Source: Warburgia ugandensis (taxonomy: Eukaryota > Streptophyta > Magnoliopsida > Canellales > Canellaceae). From it: a stretch of 64,000 bases of DNA. Made by a program: the position numbers and the translations under genes. Positions 31,161 to 43,445 of this stretch are shown in pieces (within the stretch, counting starts at the first letter, position 1; every line of letters starts with the position of its first letter). The stretch is taken from contig CP141137.1 of assembly GCA_035236585.1 (NCBI GenBank), positions 9,998,327 to 10,062,326 of the forward strand, read 5' to 3'. A model generated the notes under the pieces. It saw only the letters and a program-made list of their open reading frames with translations. It had not been told where the DNA came from and searched no databases.

Positions 31161-34100
31161 TGTGACAACCAGAGTTTTTAAAATACTTTTTCATATTTAT
31201 TTATAAAAGATGGTGCCATTAATTAAAAAAAAATTAAATATCAAATATCAAAAAATGTTTTCTTTGAAATTCATCTCTAAAAGCCCGGATGTCATTTTCA
31301 CTTTCTTACCATATGTATATATATTTTGTTTATAAAATATATTTCTATTAAATTAATCAATAGAAACTCATTTCTTTAAAATAACACCCATTTAGTGGTT
31401 CACAAACATTGCCCCTTATATTTATTTTATGAAATGTCCAAATTTTACAATTCAAATAACTAACTACATAATACATGAATTTTAATAAGAGCATATACCC
31501 TTGATGAGAAGTATGGTTGCTGGTATCCCCTTGTTGTATTCATCCACTCTTGTCTATTTATATTTGAGATATTTTAAACATTCAAACATTTATAATATCT
31601 CAACACGCTATGCTTGGTAGGAGATTTAAGAAGCTTATGGAATTTAAAAGCATGATTTATAATCCAATAATTCATTGATAATTTCAATATTCATATTTAT
31701 CATATTCCATAAAGTAATTCAAATTTTCATGAACCATACTCTATATAACAAATTCATATGTAATTTTTCATGTGAAATATTTTATGAATGTATTTTCTAA
31801 TAATTCATATATAATTGTACCATGTATATAAGTAAATTATTAAAATAATGAAAAATAATTAATGTGATCAATAACAATATCCATACCCAGACTATACTAG
31901 GTTCAATATCTATACATCTCACATATGGGGTCCATAATCATCTACACCCCTCACCATATGAGGTCGATAATCATCCAGATTTTGTTGAAAAATATTCATT
32001 CATGGGAAACATCATTAATGAGCTCATACTATGCATCTTATCATGCTATCATATAAGGCATCTCATCATGCGATCACACAGGGCATCTTGTCATGCTATA
32101 TCATATGCACCATATAAAGGACTACTATGTTGTAATCTCAATCCATATCAGTGCACTTAGATGACTACCTAGGTAATCTGCGGATGCCATGACAGAAATA
32201 AATAATGTTACTACCTATATGGGGAGATAGGACTTTCATAGTGGCGGCCTTCCATAATTGTCTGACTCAATTTAGCCACTCTTTGAGCATGGTATCCATA
32301 TATCATCATCAATTTTGGAGAGCAGGTGGTCAAGCCCTTATAACTCTCTTAGCATAGTATTTCTACGCTTATGCTGTTGAAAACAAAATCCATAGGCCTC
32401 CATACCCATATGAAAAATAATGATAATATTAACAGGCTATTTGCCTGTCTATATATAAAATGCAGACTAACATCCTCATCTTCATTAATTCGGTAGCCAT
32501 GTACCTTGATGATATAATTTCACCATTTAAGTTCATGGATAAATAGGTAAATGGTACCCATGTACCAAGCATGCAATTTCTCAATTTAAGTAAATAATGT
32601 AATTAAAAAACATGCTTTGTAGATAATGATCATATAATTTTAAGCATAAGGTCATCATATCATTCTAATTAAATCATTATCCATCTTAAATAATTAAAGC
32701 CACAAATTTATGATCATTCTACTTGATGAATAATTTCAATTCTATAATTTTTATAATATTAAATAAGATCATATTTAGAACATAAATCTAACAATTTAGA
32801 AAAATGCATTCTTAAGCTTCCACCTACCTCGAACATGATAATTCTAATACTTAGAATGATCAATGATCTCGATCGATATCAATCTGTGTATCTATCAATT
32901 CATATGTATATATAATGCTATTTTCTATCTCTTGATCATCATAACTTTGAATGATCTTACATTTTTTCTTCCTTGATCATATTTATCCTCTTTCAGGATT
33001 TGTCTGATCATTTCATTTTGACCATTAATTAACAATTAATGGTATAGATTTCTTTGTATTTCTTAATTTTGACTAACCTGTATTTTATAGATAGTTATTC
33101 TTATTTTATAACGGTTGATCTATGAATCTAAAGGTTGGATTCACTTTTGATCTGTCAGATTTAGGTTTTTAAACTATTTTCTAATCATAATTCTTCATAT
33201 ATATATATATCTATCTTATTTGGTCTTTGATCATCGTTAAAGATGATGATCTTGATCTTCATAGATGTTTTATCTTTTTGATATACCTTCTCTTCATCAT
33301 TATTGATTAAAATCAACAGTTCAGATCCTCTAATTTCTATTTATCTTAGTTTGATCTATAGTTTATTTCAATTTTCAACGACCTTTAATTATCTTTGATC
33401 ATCATGATCTTTCTTGATCATAGTTATCTTACTTAAAGGCTTATCTAATTATTAGATTCTAGCCTTTGATTGTCAATCTATGGTCTCGATCATTTAATAC
33501 ATCTTAATCTTAACTACTTTGTATTTTATAGTCTAAATACTGTTCCTAAGCTAAATGATGTACAACCAATCTTAGTATATTCCTAATTGAGCAGTGACAT
33601 GTTTTTCTTTTCTTAGTGCATAGGTGGCAGCTTATTAGACCTAAATCTAGACAATTCCTTCTTGTTTTTAGATTTGACTACCGCTTACCAGTTAGATTTT
33701 GCTCTAAAGGAGTTAATACAATTCTCATGTTAGGAGGTGTTTAGATCTCAACTAATGTTAATGGAAAGCGGGGAAAAATTACTTAGATTTTAAGACGCCC
33801 ACTATAACTACAATATTCAAAAGCTACTAAAGTGACAATAGATCATATCCTTCTAAAATGATCTTATGAGCTTCATACCCCAAGTCTCTTTCTACTTGAT
33901 TTTTAAATTAATGTTCAAGAATTGGGATCACTACATATAAGGATATAGATTGATTCCTAGGTGAGCCAAGGATCTAGTGATGAAATCCAATCCTCATCTT
34001 ATAAGGGTTCCTGTGGAGCCCTTATTAACATTAATTCCATTCTACCATAAAGATGAAAATATGCAAATGCAAATTTACTTTAGATAAGTCACTCATAGGT

Positions 34101-35887
34101 TTTTGACTATTTTCTAAATTACCTCCCAATTATTTCATACTATGATAAATCTAACCATTAATTAAGTTTATTTCTTCAATCCATAATTATATCAAATCTC
34201 ATCTTGATATCTTAGATCTATGGCTTTGATTTCACTCATGGTCTAGATCATGATTCATCACTTGAATGGAAGATCTGACAAGTTGATTTGTTTTATCTCA
34301 TCACTATATCACTTATTCAATTATTTTAGATCATTTGATCATCTTTGATCTAGTTATTTTATGATATTTTCATGGTTTTTGGCTTTTGATTAATCTAAGA
34401 AGTTTTCATCTTAAATTTTATCATTCCATTAGATTCTTCTTATCAATATGAATCCACTGGATGTTTCAGATCTAAATTTGGAGTTTAATTAACTTTTGAA
34501 TTGAAATTCCAAGTTTTCAGACATTTTTTAACGGTCTAGATTTGATTCTAGATAGAAAACATGTCAAAACACTGACACCTGGAAGCATTAGAGAGGAATG
34601 CTTGTTCTAGAATGCTCCAGTGCATCTTGGGTTCCAGAACTTATCATGGTGCATTTTCGTCATTGGGACATTGCAATGTCATGATCATTTCTTGATCACA
34701 TCGCATGCGTAGGGCACCCATGGGGACACACCGAGAGGGTGTGTCTTCGTCATGAGTTTATAGTGTGCATCCTAGTGTCAGATCGGACATAATCTATTCA
34801 GACGGTGCAATCCCCACTGTCCAATCGTTTCCAATATGAAACTCCAATCCAGACCACCGATATTTTTATTGTTTTTACATTTTTCTAGGGTTTTTGAGTC
34901 CCGCAAACTCACCAAACGCCTCACATCTTTCATTTGAGCTGTTCTTGTGGTGGGTTTCTAACTTGCCCACCGGATCTGTTTCACCGACAGATTGCCAAAT
35001 GGTGAACCTAGATCGTATGTAGAAAGATGACAAAAACGGAGAAAAATACAGGAACGCCTGGAGGAGAAGAGGGAAGCCGGTGTGAGATCCATGTAGTCGC
35101 TGATTTCTGTGACTGCTTGTGAATCTAGCCGTCGGAGAGGGAGTTGCCAAAGGAGGCAAGGGAAAAGGATGTGAGGAGAAGGGAAAGAAAGAGGAAAGGG
35201 TGCTTGTGCTAGAGGAGGGAAACGTCGGAGGGAAAATAGGGAAAAGAGGGACGGGGTGTTGTCGGTTTGGGGGCAGCTCGTCCATAGACCCGCTTTCTTC
35301 ATCTCGTGGTGTCTGGGTGCCAAGCATATCGGTAGACGCATTGTCAGATAAGAGAGAGGAGAGAGAAAGAGGAAAGAGAGGAAAGGAAAGGAAATAGGGA
35401 GGAGAAGGAGAAACAAGAAAAGGGAAAGAGGGAGAGCTAGGACAAGAGAAGAGATTTTTTGTAAATTTTCTTGAAATTTTTGAGATATTTACAGGCTAAA
35501 ATTTAATTATTTTATCTTTTTATTCTACAAAAATTATTCTAATAAATGTGAAAATTTGATTATCTCCATTTTCATCTTTGTGCTAGTTGATTTATATCTT
35601 ACCTAACTTTTGCAAACCCCACACAAAAGTAAAATTATCATTTCACCCTTTTAAATAAAATAAAATTTTAAAAAATAAAAAATATGAATTTTTCATCCGA
35701 ACTACGATTTTAGCATACTTATAGTCACTAGACTCTATTTTTTTTAGTATATTCCAAATATCTATGTTTCAAATCCCAATTCCATTTTTATAAAAAGTTG
35801 ATTTTCTTGGAATCTCAAATTTCAATTTTGTTTTCCAAAAATTCAATTCTCACATCAAATATATTCACAAAAATTGGGGTTATTACA
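31161..35887 (-). mobile_element. Solo LTR, 4.7 kb, gypsy-type by its ends
   Basis: On the minus strand it begins TGTAATAACCCCAATTTTTG and ends GGTTGTCACA, ends typical of long plant Ty3/gypsy LTRs. Five-base flanks CTATC and CCATC agree at 4 of 5. No primer-binding site follows the 3' side and no gag or pol domain is present. The inside is very AT-rich, with a G/C-richer leader-like part at about 34560-35430. Plus-strand SINEs, common elsewhere, are absent. A truncated whole element cannot be excluded, but the nested position in a MITE fixes both edges well. Confidence 0.65.
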
Positions 35888-35918
35888 CCATCAAAGGGGA
35901 TGCATTCATTTAGCATTC
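35888..35918. mobile_element. Right end of the split MITE
   Basis: CATTTAGCATTCTTC closes the MITE that begins at 30836. Removing the LTR and one CTATC copy restores a continuous element of about 350 bp. Confidence 0.55.
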
Positions 35919-36973
35919 TTCAACAAAGATGCTGCTAAATTGCGTTTCAAAAATTTCATATTGATACCCAATGTTGTCACAGAAACTCAATTAAAGTATC
36001 TCATATTTCAAATTACTCGCATCTTTATACTTGTTTAATTGTACCATGGCAGAACTACTTAAAAGGGTAAAATGATCATAAACCAATGCCTTTTTTGAGT
36101 TTTAATTATGACCATTAAACTTTTTATCTAGTAGGTAAAAGCATCAGATGTGCATGAATGTTTAAAAGCAGCCAAAGTAGGGTAGGCCAAATAAGATGAA
36201 TGGATCTAATCACCCAAAGATGGGGCCTAATAAGGTAGCATTCACTTTTAAATTTTTAAATAATAATCATTGATTTCTTCAACTAGAAAAACTAGTTCAT
36301 AGAAACATCAGATAAGTATGAATTTTAACAAGTAGCCAAATTAGGATAAGCTATACAAGATGAATGGATTAGATCATTAAGAGATAGGGCATATCTGATG
36401 GGCTTAAGTCCTTCTTATGTCCTTCTTAAATGCCAAACCAATATTAATTTAGGAATTATAAAAGCACACCCAAATCAAACAAATAGATCACTCTTTCCTC
36501 TACAACCAATAACTTCATCAAAGGTGACTAATTTTCTAGGTTGTGCATGTAGGTGTGTGCCTTTAACTTTCAAGAAAAAGACAAAAAAATAAAAATAAAA
36601 AATCACTTCTCTTTTTGTCCAAATCACTTTTCTTTTTGTGCAAGTCACTTCCTTTTTTCTTTGTGAGTATTGGGAATATCTTGAACATTTTCTTTGCGCT
36701 GCATCTAAATCCTATCTATTCCTATTCCTATTCTTGGACTCCTCCCTCTAGACTAATAGGGATTTCAGCCAACTAATGTCAAATATGTATGAAATATTAA
36801 CATTCTTTTTAAGAGAGAGGACGTACATACAATATGAACAAACAAAAAATAAGAGGGATTCTTTAACAGGAGTTGTTGAATATCAAAAGGTTATTATGTA
36901 AAATCCTATTTTTTGGAATGAGTTGGAGGAGTGAGCATTATTGGTGGAGAGGAAGCAATAAATTCCGGTGATG
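35919..36973. other. Intergenic, no gene
   Basis: AT-rich with short direct repeats (36600-36660, AATCACTT..CTTTTTGT in three near copies). No gene recognised. Confidence 0.4.
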
Positions 36974-36986
36974 ATTTCTTCCTTAG

Positions 36987-37016
36987 AAGGGAAGACTTGG
37001 TGCAATGGTAAAATGT
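36987..37016 (+). repeat. Au SINE head only (30 nt), with perfect target duplication
   Basis: AAGGGAAGACTTGGTGCAAT plus GGTAAAA is the Au tRNA-like head with the A-box region. The element stops there, without body or tail. The 13 bp ATTTCTTCCTTAG occurs directly before (36974-36986) and directly after (37017-37029), so the fragment was inserted as such. Confidence 0.75.
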
Positions 37017-37029
37017 ATTTCTTCCTTAG

Positions 37030-37782
37030 TTAGAGGTGTTCTAGAAATGCCTATAATTGAGTAAATAGCCTTACGAATAAATGGATCGGATGTAATTGGA
37101 AAATAAAAAGATTTGAACAAATTATAAGTTTCGTCATCACTTTATGAAAAAAAGTTAGGTAAAAAAATAAAAATGCACGACAGTCATTGTAACGACCAAT
37201 CCTCTCTCAGATTAATTTTCAAAAGATTGGGATAAAGTGAGGGGAAGGGCTTGTTTGGCACTTTACTAGATAGAGCCCATGAAGGTAGTGATCTATAGTC
37301 AATTAACATGCCCAAAGCCAATGGAACAATGAGAAAGGAAAAATAGGAGACGTAAAATTAGCAATTTCCAAAATTATAAGCCGTTTGCGAGTGTCGAGCC
37401 AAATGGTCCCAGATAATTAGTGATCTAAAGCGCTCATCTTATGGCCCACAATTTAAATTGAAAGTCTTCTCCACCGGATGACCTTAAACGTCTAACTGGT
37501 TAAGATTTTACTACATCATTTTGGACTTCCTAACTCATCCATTTTCTTCTTCAAACTAATTAACCGTTGTGATAATCCAATAAACTAGACAATTTACATA
37601 CCCTATCAAAGCTTCGTTGCATTTTATATTGTCACTTTTTCCTTTGGTCGGAGATTATATTTAGGAGGGTAAGCATGTGAAGCTGTAGGAAGTGATTTGC
37701 TTTTTAATTTTTTGTTTAAAAAAAAAATCTAGTTCCCGCATATTTTCTCACTCTATAAGAACTCCAAATGATAAGAAAGAAA
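37030..37782. other. Intergenic, possible LTR end
   Basis: TGTAACGACCAATCC at 37191 looks like an LTR start, but no partner end was found. No gene. Confidence 0.3.
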
Positions 37783-37934
37783 AAGCAGCCCAATGCATGA
37801 AGCTCAGGCATATGCAAGTCTGATAAAGAGGTGAATGACAAAGGATTTATAATATGCAGAATATTCTTGCAAAATGCCATTTCTAAACTTCAAACCCGTG
37901 ACCTCCAGGTTACCGAGCGATAACTGCCAAAGAC
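37783..37934 (-). repeat. Au SINE, strongly diverged
   Basis: Reverse complement block order GCAGCCCAATGCATGAAGCTC, ATATGCAAGTCTG, TTCTTGCAAAATGCC, CAAACCCGTGACCTCCAGGT, AACTGCCAAAGACTCC still follows Au. Confidence 0.65.
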
Positions 37935-39061
37935 TCCAAATGATAACGTCAATGAGAAGAGATAAGGTATTCACAGTATTAATTTTCTGATCGATGAAAA
38001 TTCTCGTTATCAGGTAAGTTCTATCCATTGGATTTTTACGATCATTCAATCATTTCGGCTCTAGGTTGTGGGCCTGCCTCTTGTCAAATATGCATGCCAT
38101 CTTTAATTAGGAAGGGAAACGAGAAGATGTTCTGACTTCCCGTTGGCAGTGCAATTTCTTGTTTCATGTTTGCAGCACATATCTTCAAATGACTAACCCT
38201 TTTTTATTTTTTTCTTTTATTTTGCCTTGTTTTACAAGGAACGCCTTTGTCACAAATTTGATGAACCAACAGCTGTGACAGAGAGCTAATACATAACAAA
38301 ATATCCTAATTTGCAACCAAATCTCTTTCTTTTCCTTCAAGCAAGCAAGCAAGCCCAAACTAGAATCTACATCGCAAGAAGAAGCCGTCAATCAGTCTAC
38401 ATCCTAGAAGTTTCAAAATATCCACCCACTTTAGAAACCAGATATGAAACCATGAACATCCTTATCTGATACCGCGACTAACAAACACTTCAATTGGTAT
38501 GGACACAGGAAAAGAGGAGAAATCAGAATCCATTATCTTCTAATCTTGATTATAACGATTGCAAAAACTTCTCATTTGATAATTTCGTGTTAGAAGTCCG
38601 AGTCGATCAAAGTCCCCAAATCAAGAACATTGATTGATCAGCTATAAATTTACAGTGGCTAATTGTCTTTCCAATTGCTCGATGCGGCAAATCATTGACG
38701 AAATCGCAACCGAATCTGTGTATTAGGAATCCGCTAAATACAGTCCATTGTTTCTTCTTATCTTGATTATCAATGCTCATCAATTTCCAATTCACAAAAC
38801 AAGTTTTCCCCCATTAAAACCTAATACTGATCGCACGGAACGAAGCTAAGCAACCCCAGTTGAGTACAGAAAATCGAGAATGCCCAGAGCTACAAGAGAC
38901 TATAACCATGAATGTAGATTGATTAGCTATGTATTTACAATGGCTAATCCTGATTGTAAGATGAAAAACAAGCAGTAGAATCATCTCCAAACTTCCTGTC
39001 CAATTTTCATACATGTATGTTTGTCTCTCAAAATTCGACGAGGATTGGTGTCGTCGCGATT
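37935..39061. other. 3' flank of DUF1639-B
   Basis: No further gene. Two short direct repeats (near 38630-38665 and 38915-38950, word TTTACARTGGCTAAT) suggest a local duplication. Part is likely the DUF1639-B 3' untranslated region. Confidence 0.4.
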
Positions 39062-39997
39062 TTATGGATCCGTCCGTCGCTGCAAGGAGATCAAATTGAT
39101 TTTTAGATTCAATCTCAAAGAAGGTACTGAGAACAACATTCAAGATAACAGATCGATTAAGATAATCAAGCTCTGGTTTTACCTTCCGAGGTTCGGGAAA
39201 ATCAGGGATTTTGTAGGAGTCTGCGGTAATCTCAGACAATAATAAACCTGGAAATTTCACCTGCAAAACAGCAAATCTTGCGTCAAGACACAGCAAACGA
39301 ACTGAGCAATCCAAACAAGAATCAGCCGATGTGAATGTCTTACATCTAATTGCTTCTGTACTATTCTCGGATGCTTCTTTGTTCTTCGAGGCGGTCTTTT
39401 CCCTGTCATTGCAAAATAATCCTCTTCGATCTCTTCTCTTGATAATGATATCGAAATATCACAAATCTCTTTCTTCTCGACGAGCTTCGTCGGCGGTAAA
39501 CCTCTCGATCGAAGGGATCGCATTTGATTCTCCTGCTGCGGCGGAGGAGGATCCGATTGCAGTTCTTGTTTCTCTCTACAACCTCCTTCGATCTGTTTCC
39601 GACTGTTGTCAAAATCAATTCCCGTTCTGAAACTGGTCGATTTCGTCGAGCGATTTTGATCGAATGTTCGCCTTTCTCGAGATTCTCCATCCCTGCTTTC
39701 TGTTCTCGCCTGGTTGAATCTTTCGATTGCTTGTTTGCGAGAAGTTTCGGATGATTTCTCGGTCGAAGAAACTGAAAGAGGCTTCTGGAAGTTTCCAGAG
39801 TGATTTGGAGATATGCGAGTGGGAGAATCAGTTCTGGTGGCTGAGAAAACGCCATGAAATTGTTGCTTGGGAGCAGAGGAAGTGTGAAAATCTTTTCTCG
39901 GATAGATTTTCATGCCCGTGGAGTGCCTAACATTTTCCAGCTTTGGAGAATGGATTGAAGGATTTCGCCGTTTGGTAATGGCCGCCATGAATTTCAT
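39062..39997 (-). CDS. DUF1639 family protein (paralogue B), three exons
   Basis: Exons (minus strand) 39997-39344, 39260-39183 and 39079-39062 give about 249 residues. The conserved C-terminal block (residues about 183-218: SLSREEIEEDYFAMTGKRP, a basic run, IVQKQLD) continues across intron 1 (83 nt) into FPGLLLSEITADSYKIPDF. Intron 2 (103 nt) follows PEPRK, and exon 3 adds RRTDP and the stop. Both introns sit exactly where those of paralogue A do. The N-terminal LHNF..FLKWG block of paralogue A is missing here, and the middle is basic, polar and probably disordered. An alternative start is the ATG at 39988 (MAAITKRR). If intron 2 were retained, the frame would run on to 38814. Confidence 0.82.
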
Positions 39998-40015
39998 CGA
40001 TGGATTGGTCTCCGC

Positions 40016-40020
<5 letters not shown>

Positions 40021-40047
<27 letters not shown>
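40021..40047. repeat. (GA)13 microsatellite in the DUF1639-B leader
   Basis: Pure GA repeat about 25 bp before the start codon, read as CT on the gene strand. CT-rich leaders are also seen in paralogue A. Confidence 0.9.
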
Positions 40048-40052
<5 letters not shown>

Positions 40053-40134
40053 TGGGGTTTCGATTTGTCTTAGTTTGAAGGGAGAGAAGAAAAAAGGAAG
40101 AGAATACGAGAGTAACAAAGACGGAAAGAAAAGA

Positions 40135-40142
40135 AACCCTAA
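40135..40142. promoter_or_regulatory. Telo-box upstream of DUF1639-B
   Basis: AACCCTAA about 140 bp before the start codon, as in the AMSH-like gene. Confidence 0.4.
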
Positions 40143-40576
40143 TTGTGTTGTGTGTTTAGTTATTTGCCGTTGAGAATCCAAAGCGGCTACGGCTGCTGGA
40201 CTGCACTGCGGGATTATAGCTCCCAAATCGTACATCTCGGGAAGGAGAGGAGAGAACCGACCAGTAAGAGGGTGCACTTACCAACATGGCCCACGCATGC
40301 TTTTTGGATCCCACCTCTTGGACTGGTACTTAAACCTCAATAAATTAATACTTTCCTCCCCGGAACTATACTAATACGAGAGATATAATCATTTAAGAAT
40401 GGACATATCAAGTTGTGGGCTATTGTATATGAAAAATGATAATTGAAAAGTGCACTTGCTTATTAAAGGAGAAGAAAATTTGGCAATAGCTTCGACGTAA
40501 CTGGTCTTCTAATTCTCAACACATGTGCTCACTGTTTTAGTTGCTTTTGTTGGGCTCTCCTCTATTTTTCATGCTA
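40143..40576. other. Promoter-side region of DUF1639-B
   Basis: No gene or element recognised. Confidence 0.35.
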
Positions 40577-40598
40577 CAATAATGCAAATTGTAGATGT

Positions 40599-40710
40599 AA
40601 AAATAGTCTCTTGTAAAATGCAAGATAAAACTGTGTATTTTAGGCCCTTGTAGTTTGCCCTTTCGTCGGACCCGTCTAAGCAGGAGCTTCATGCACCGGT
40701 GCTCCCTTTT
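40599..40710 (+). repeat. Au SINE, 5'-truncated, with long target duplication
   Basis: Only the body and tail are present (AGTCTCTTGTAAAATGCAAG to GGTGCTCCCTTTT). A 22 bp flank (40577-40598 and 40711-40732, core AATAATGCAAAT) is duplicated with one mismatch. Confidence 0.9.
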
Positions 40711-40732
40711 CAATAATGCAAATCGTAGATGT

Positions 40733-41250
40733 CTATATCATTACCAATGATAGATAGAAGGTTTTGGATAAAATAATACATTATTGATTGAGAAGAAATC
40801 TTCCGTCTCAACGCTATTAATTTATCGAGGTGTAATGAATGGGCCAATTCTGTCCATGACCCAGTGATGCTTTTTATGATCTAGTAACTCACTATTTTTT
40901 ATTGCCAAATTGTAATTCACCAATTGATGCCAATTTATATTTATGTGGCCGTCAATGGACCCGTTAACTAACCCACTACACAGCCTCGAACCCACGCCAC
41001 TCCGGGTGAGAGACTCTTTCGTGCCACTACCCAAGAAGGCTTTGGTTTTATGGGACTCGTTAACTTTACCACCGCTATATGCAAGCCGTTTTCTGAGTCC
41101 ATGTCGCGTAGAGAGTTGGTTGAATTCGTGGGTTTCCTTTTCATAAAATCAAATGGGATTGAACTTTGAGAGCTAATCTGAAGTACATGGCTTGTGGAGG
41201 CTCGGAGAATCCATAATAATTAGTCCCTCAAACAAAAAGGAGAGGTGTAA
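40733..41250. other. Intergenic, no gene
   Basis: Opposed 67- and 70-codon frames overlap here without any recognised domain. Confidence 0.35.
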
Positions 41251-41587
41251 GAGGAATGACAAACTGATGGCACTATGAGATATAAGTCTAGCAACTACAT
41301 TTTATGGAGCCCACCTTAATTCTATCTGATTTGTTCATCTCACTGCTTTAGAGTTAAGTATCTTATAGATCAAATGACATATGGTTTGGATGATTCTAGC
41401 TCCTACAAAATTGTGCATTTTTATGAGGTCATTAGACTGCCCATTTTGAGCATAACATTTCAAGTACTTCAGTGACATCTAAATAAAGAGAGCAACGAGA
41501 TGAATGAGTAGAATCATTTAGAAGTGAGCCCCATAACATATGGTCGGTAGATTGTAACTTAATAGTGCAGTCAATTTAGCATTCCTC
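41251..41587. mobile_element. MITE, GAGGAATGCTAAATTGAC family, nearly intact
   Basis: Ends GAGGAATGACAAACTGATGG and, inverted, GAGGAATGCTAAATTGACTG. TTATGGAGCCCACCTTAATT near the left is inverted as AAGTGAGCCCCATAA near the right. TGATTTGTTCATCTCACTGC pairs with AGCAACGAGATGAATGAGT. Confidence 0.6.
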
Positions 41588-42059
41588 AACAAACAATTGA
41601 ATATCTTGGCGAAGCCCTTAAACCATGTCTACGATTGCAGCAGGATTTCGTTCTCTTGACAATTTGCTAACTATGATTACATAACAGTGTATGACTTTAA
41701 GCATAAAAACATGCTAATAACAAATGACTAGCCCACATTGAAGCAAGAAGCGAAGACCAGCACTAGAAGAGTAGTAAAGTCCGACGATGTGCATGTTTGT
41801 TCTTACATCACGTCCGCTATTGTAGTTTTCATGCTTCTTTGTCATTCTAGACTACTGTAGGAAGTCTTCCTGGCGGCTTTCTTTTAGACTTTTGGTTTGG
41901 TCCTTGTTTTTCTCTTGGTTTTTTCGATATCTTAACTCTCACCCTCTTGTAAGTACTCTTTTACTCTTACTAGTTTCGTCGTGAAGAAGAAAAAAAGGTA
42001 GACCTCGCTCAAAATTCTGGATATATTGCACCTTTAGAATCCTCACAGTAATAAATGTG
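41588..42059. other. Intergenic, no gene
   Basis: Nothing recognised. Confidence 0.35.
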
Positions 42060-42313
42060 TTGGGATGGATTCAGTCAGACACATTAGGTGACAAGAAAAT
42101 TTATAGAGTTCGGCTAAATTCTGTCGGCCTTTACGGGGGAGGACGTTTTACTATCTGATCAGATACAATAGAAAAGGAGGAGGAGACTCAGAGCCTCTTC
42201 CAACCCTCTGTTTCTTTACGTACAAACTCTCACTCACGCACTCACACACACACACACACATATGTGATTTTCGCACACATGGGTATGAACCACACACAGG
42301 TTCACCCTAACAA
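42060..42313. repeat. Interspersed repeat, LTR-like, shared with 29945-30207
   Basis: TATAGAGTTCGGCTAAATTC and CACTCACACACAC with the end GGTTCACCCTAACAAAATG. Blocks follow the 29945 copy. The AC run at 42245-42260 is a small microsatellite. Confidence 0.4.
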
Positions 42314-43039
42314 AATGTTAAAAAGAATGGTGAAGCATAGTCTTTAAAAATAAAAATGCTAGAAGATTCAACACCAAAATTTCTAACATCACCTGCCGCA
42401 CGATTCCTTTCTGAAAGGTGCAATCAAGATCTTCTAGCAATAATCCTGCAGTGTATTGTTCTTGTAGCCAGCAACATCCTTCAGATTTTCCCACTGGTGG
42501 GACTAATCCTCAATGAATTGATTCATCATCAAAGCGTCCGATTACGGGTTGCCTATCTCAATGAATTGATTACAAACAGAAAATATCCCCCCAACTAAGC
42601 ATTATATTTGAGAGACCTAAATCAAATATCATATTGAGACCAAATAAAACACTCCAGCAGCCACTCTCGGATTGTCCAAAAAGGAAAAAAGAAAAGAAAA
42701 GAAACAAAATACTTTCAATTTGTTTTCAATAGTTTTATCTATTTTAAAAATAAAAATAAAAATAAAAATATGCATGCTCAAAATTGGCAAAAGAAAAACG
42801 AAGAACATAAAGAAGACATTTCACTCGGAGGAAGCATTTCAGGATTACTTGGTTACAATGGCTGAATGAAGTTCTTTAGTCTAGACTAGAGTGCTGGACT
42901 CTGGATTCTATTCAATGCATTGTATTGTCTTCAAATTTTGAGTAATAAAGGATTAGGAAGATTGAGGGACTTTGAATTGAAATGGTAGTCCGCTTACTAC
43001 CATCATATAGTCCACTAAAGATAAATATACTATATTGCC
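42314..43039. other. Intergenic, A-rich
   Basis: A run of AAATAAAAATAAA-type repeats at 42750-42770. No gene recognised. Confidence 0.35.
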
Positions 43040-43440
43040 TAAAGATATTAAGGAACAACATATACAATGGACGAGCATCGCCAAAATACCGATGTTGAGA
43101 TGGATGAGTGTTAAGACAACGAATAATAGAATTAGAAATAAAAGTATTAGAGAAAATTTATGAATAGTATCAATATGTAACAAGATGTGAGAGATTAGAC
43201 TTACATGATTTAGACATGTCAATAGAGCTCGAAAGGCAAAATGAGACAATTCAAATCAAAGTTTCTAATTTAGCAAATGGAAAGCCTAAAAGAACGTATA
43301 CAAAAATTGTTAGAAAAGATATAAAAGATTTAAAACTAAATAAAGCCATGACAATTATAGAGTGAAATAGTGGAACGGGATTCATATAACCAACCTCTAA
43401 TTGTAATAAGATCTTGATGTTGATGACGATGATTTTAAAC
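43040..43440 (+). mobile_element. LINE 3' end remnant
   Basis: The frame reads NRIRNKSIRENL, corresponding to the N+IRNE.IRE+VGV motif near the end of plant LINE ORF2, then a mutated F.HV word. The conserved tail (TTAAAACTAAATAAAGCC, CCAACCTCTAATTGTAATAA) matches the LINE ends at 18945 and 19840. Several stops. Confidence 0.65.
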
Positions 43441-43445
43441 AAGGT

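Noticed and set aside
34875-35416. Overlapping 150- and 152-codon minus-strand frames, Ser/Pro/Phe-rich
   Set aside because: They lie in the leader-like part of the solo LTR, are low complexity, and no domain or intron structure fits.
37191-37260. LTR start TGTAACGACC
   Set aside because: No matching LTR end, duplication or primer site was found nearby.
39927-40277. 116-codon minus-strand frame upstream of DUF1639-B
   Set aside because: It runs through the CT microsatellite and the leader in a different frame from the DUF1639 coding sequence.
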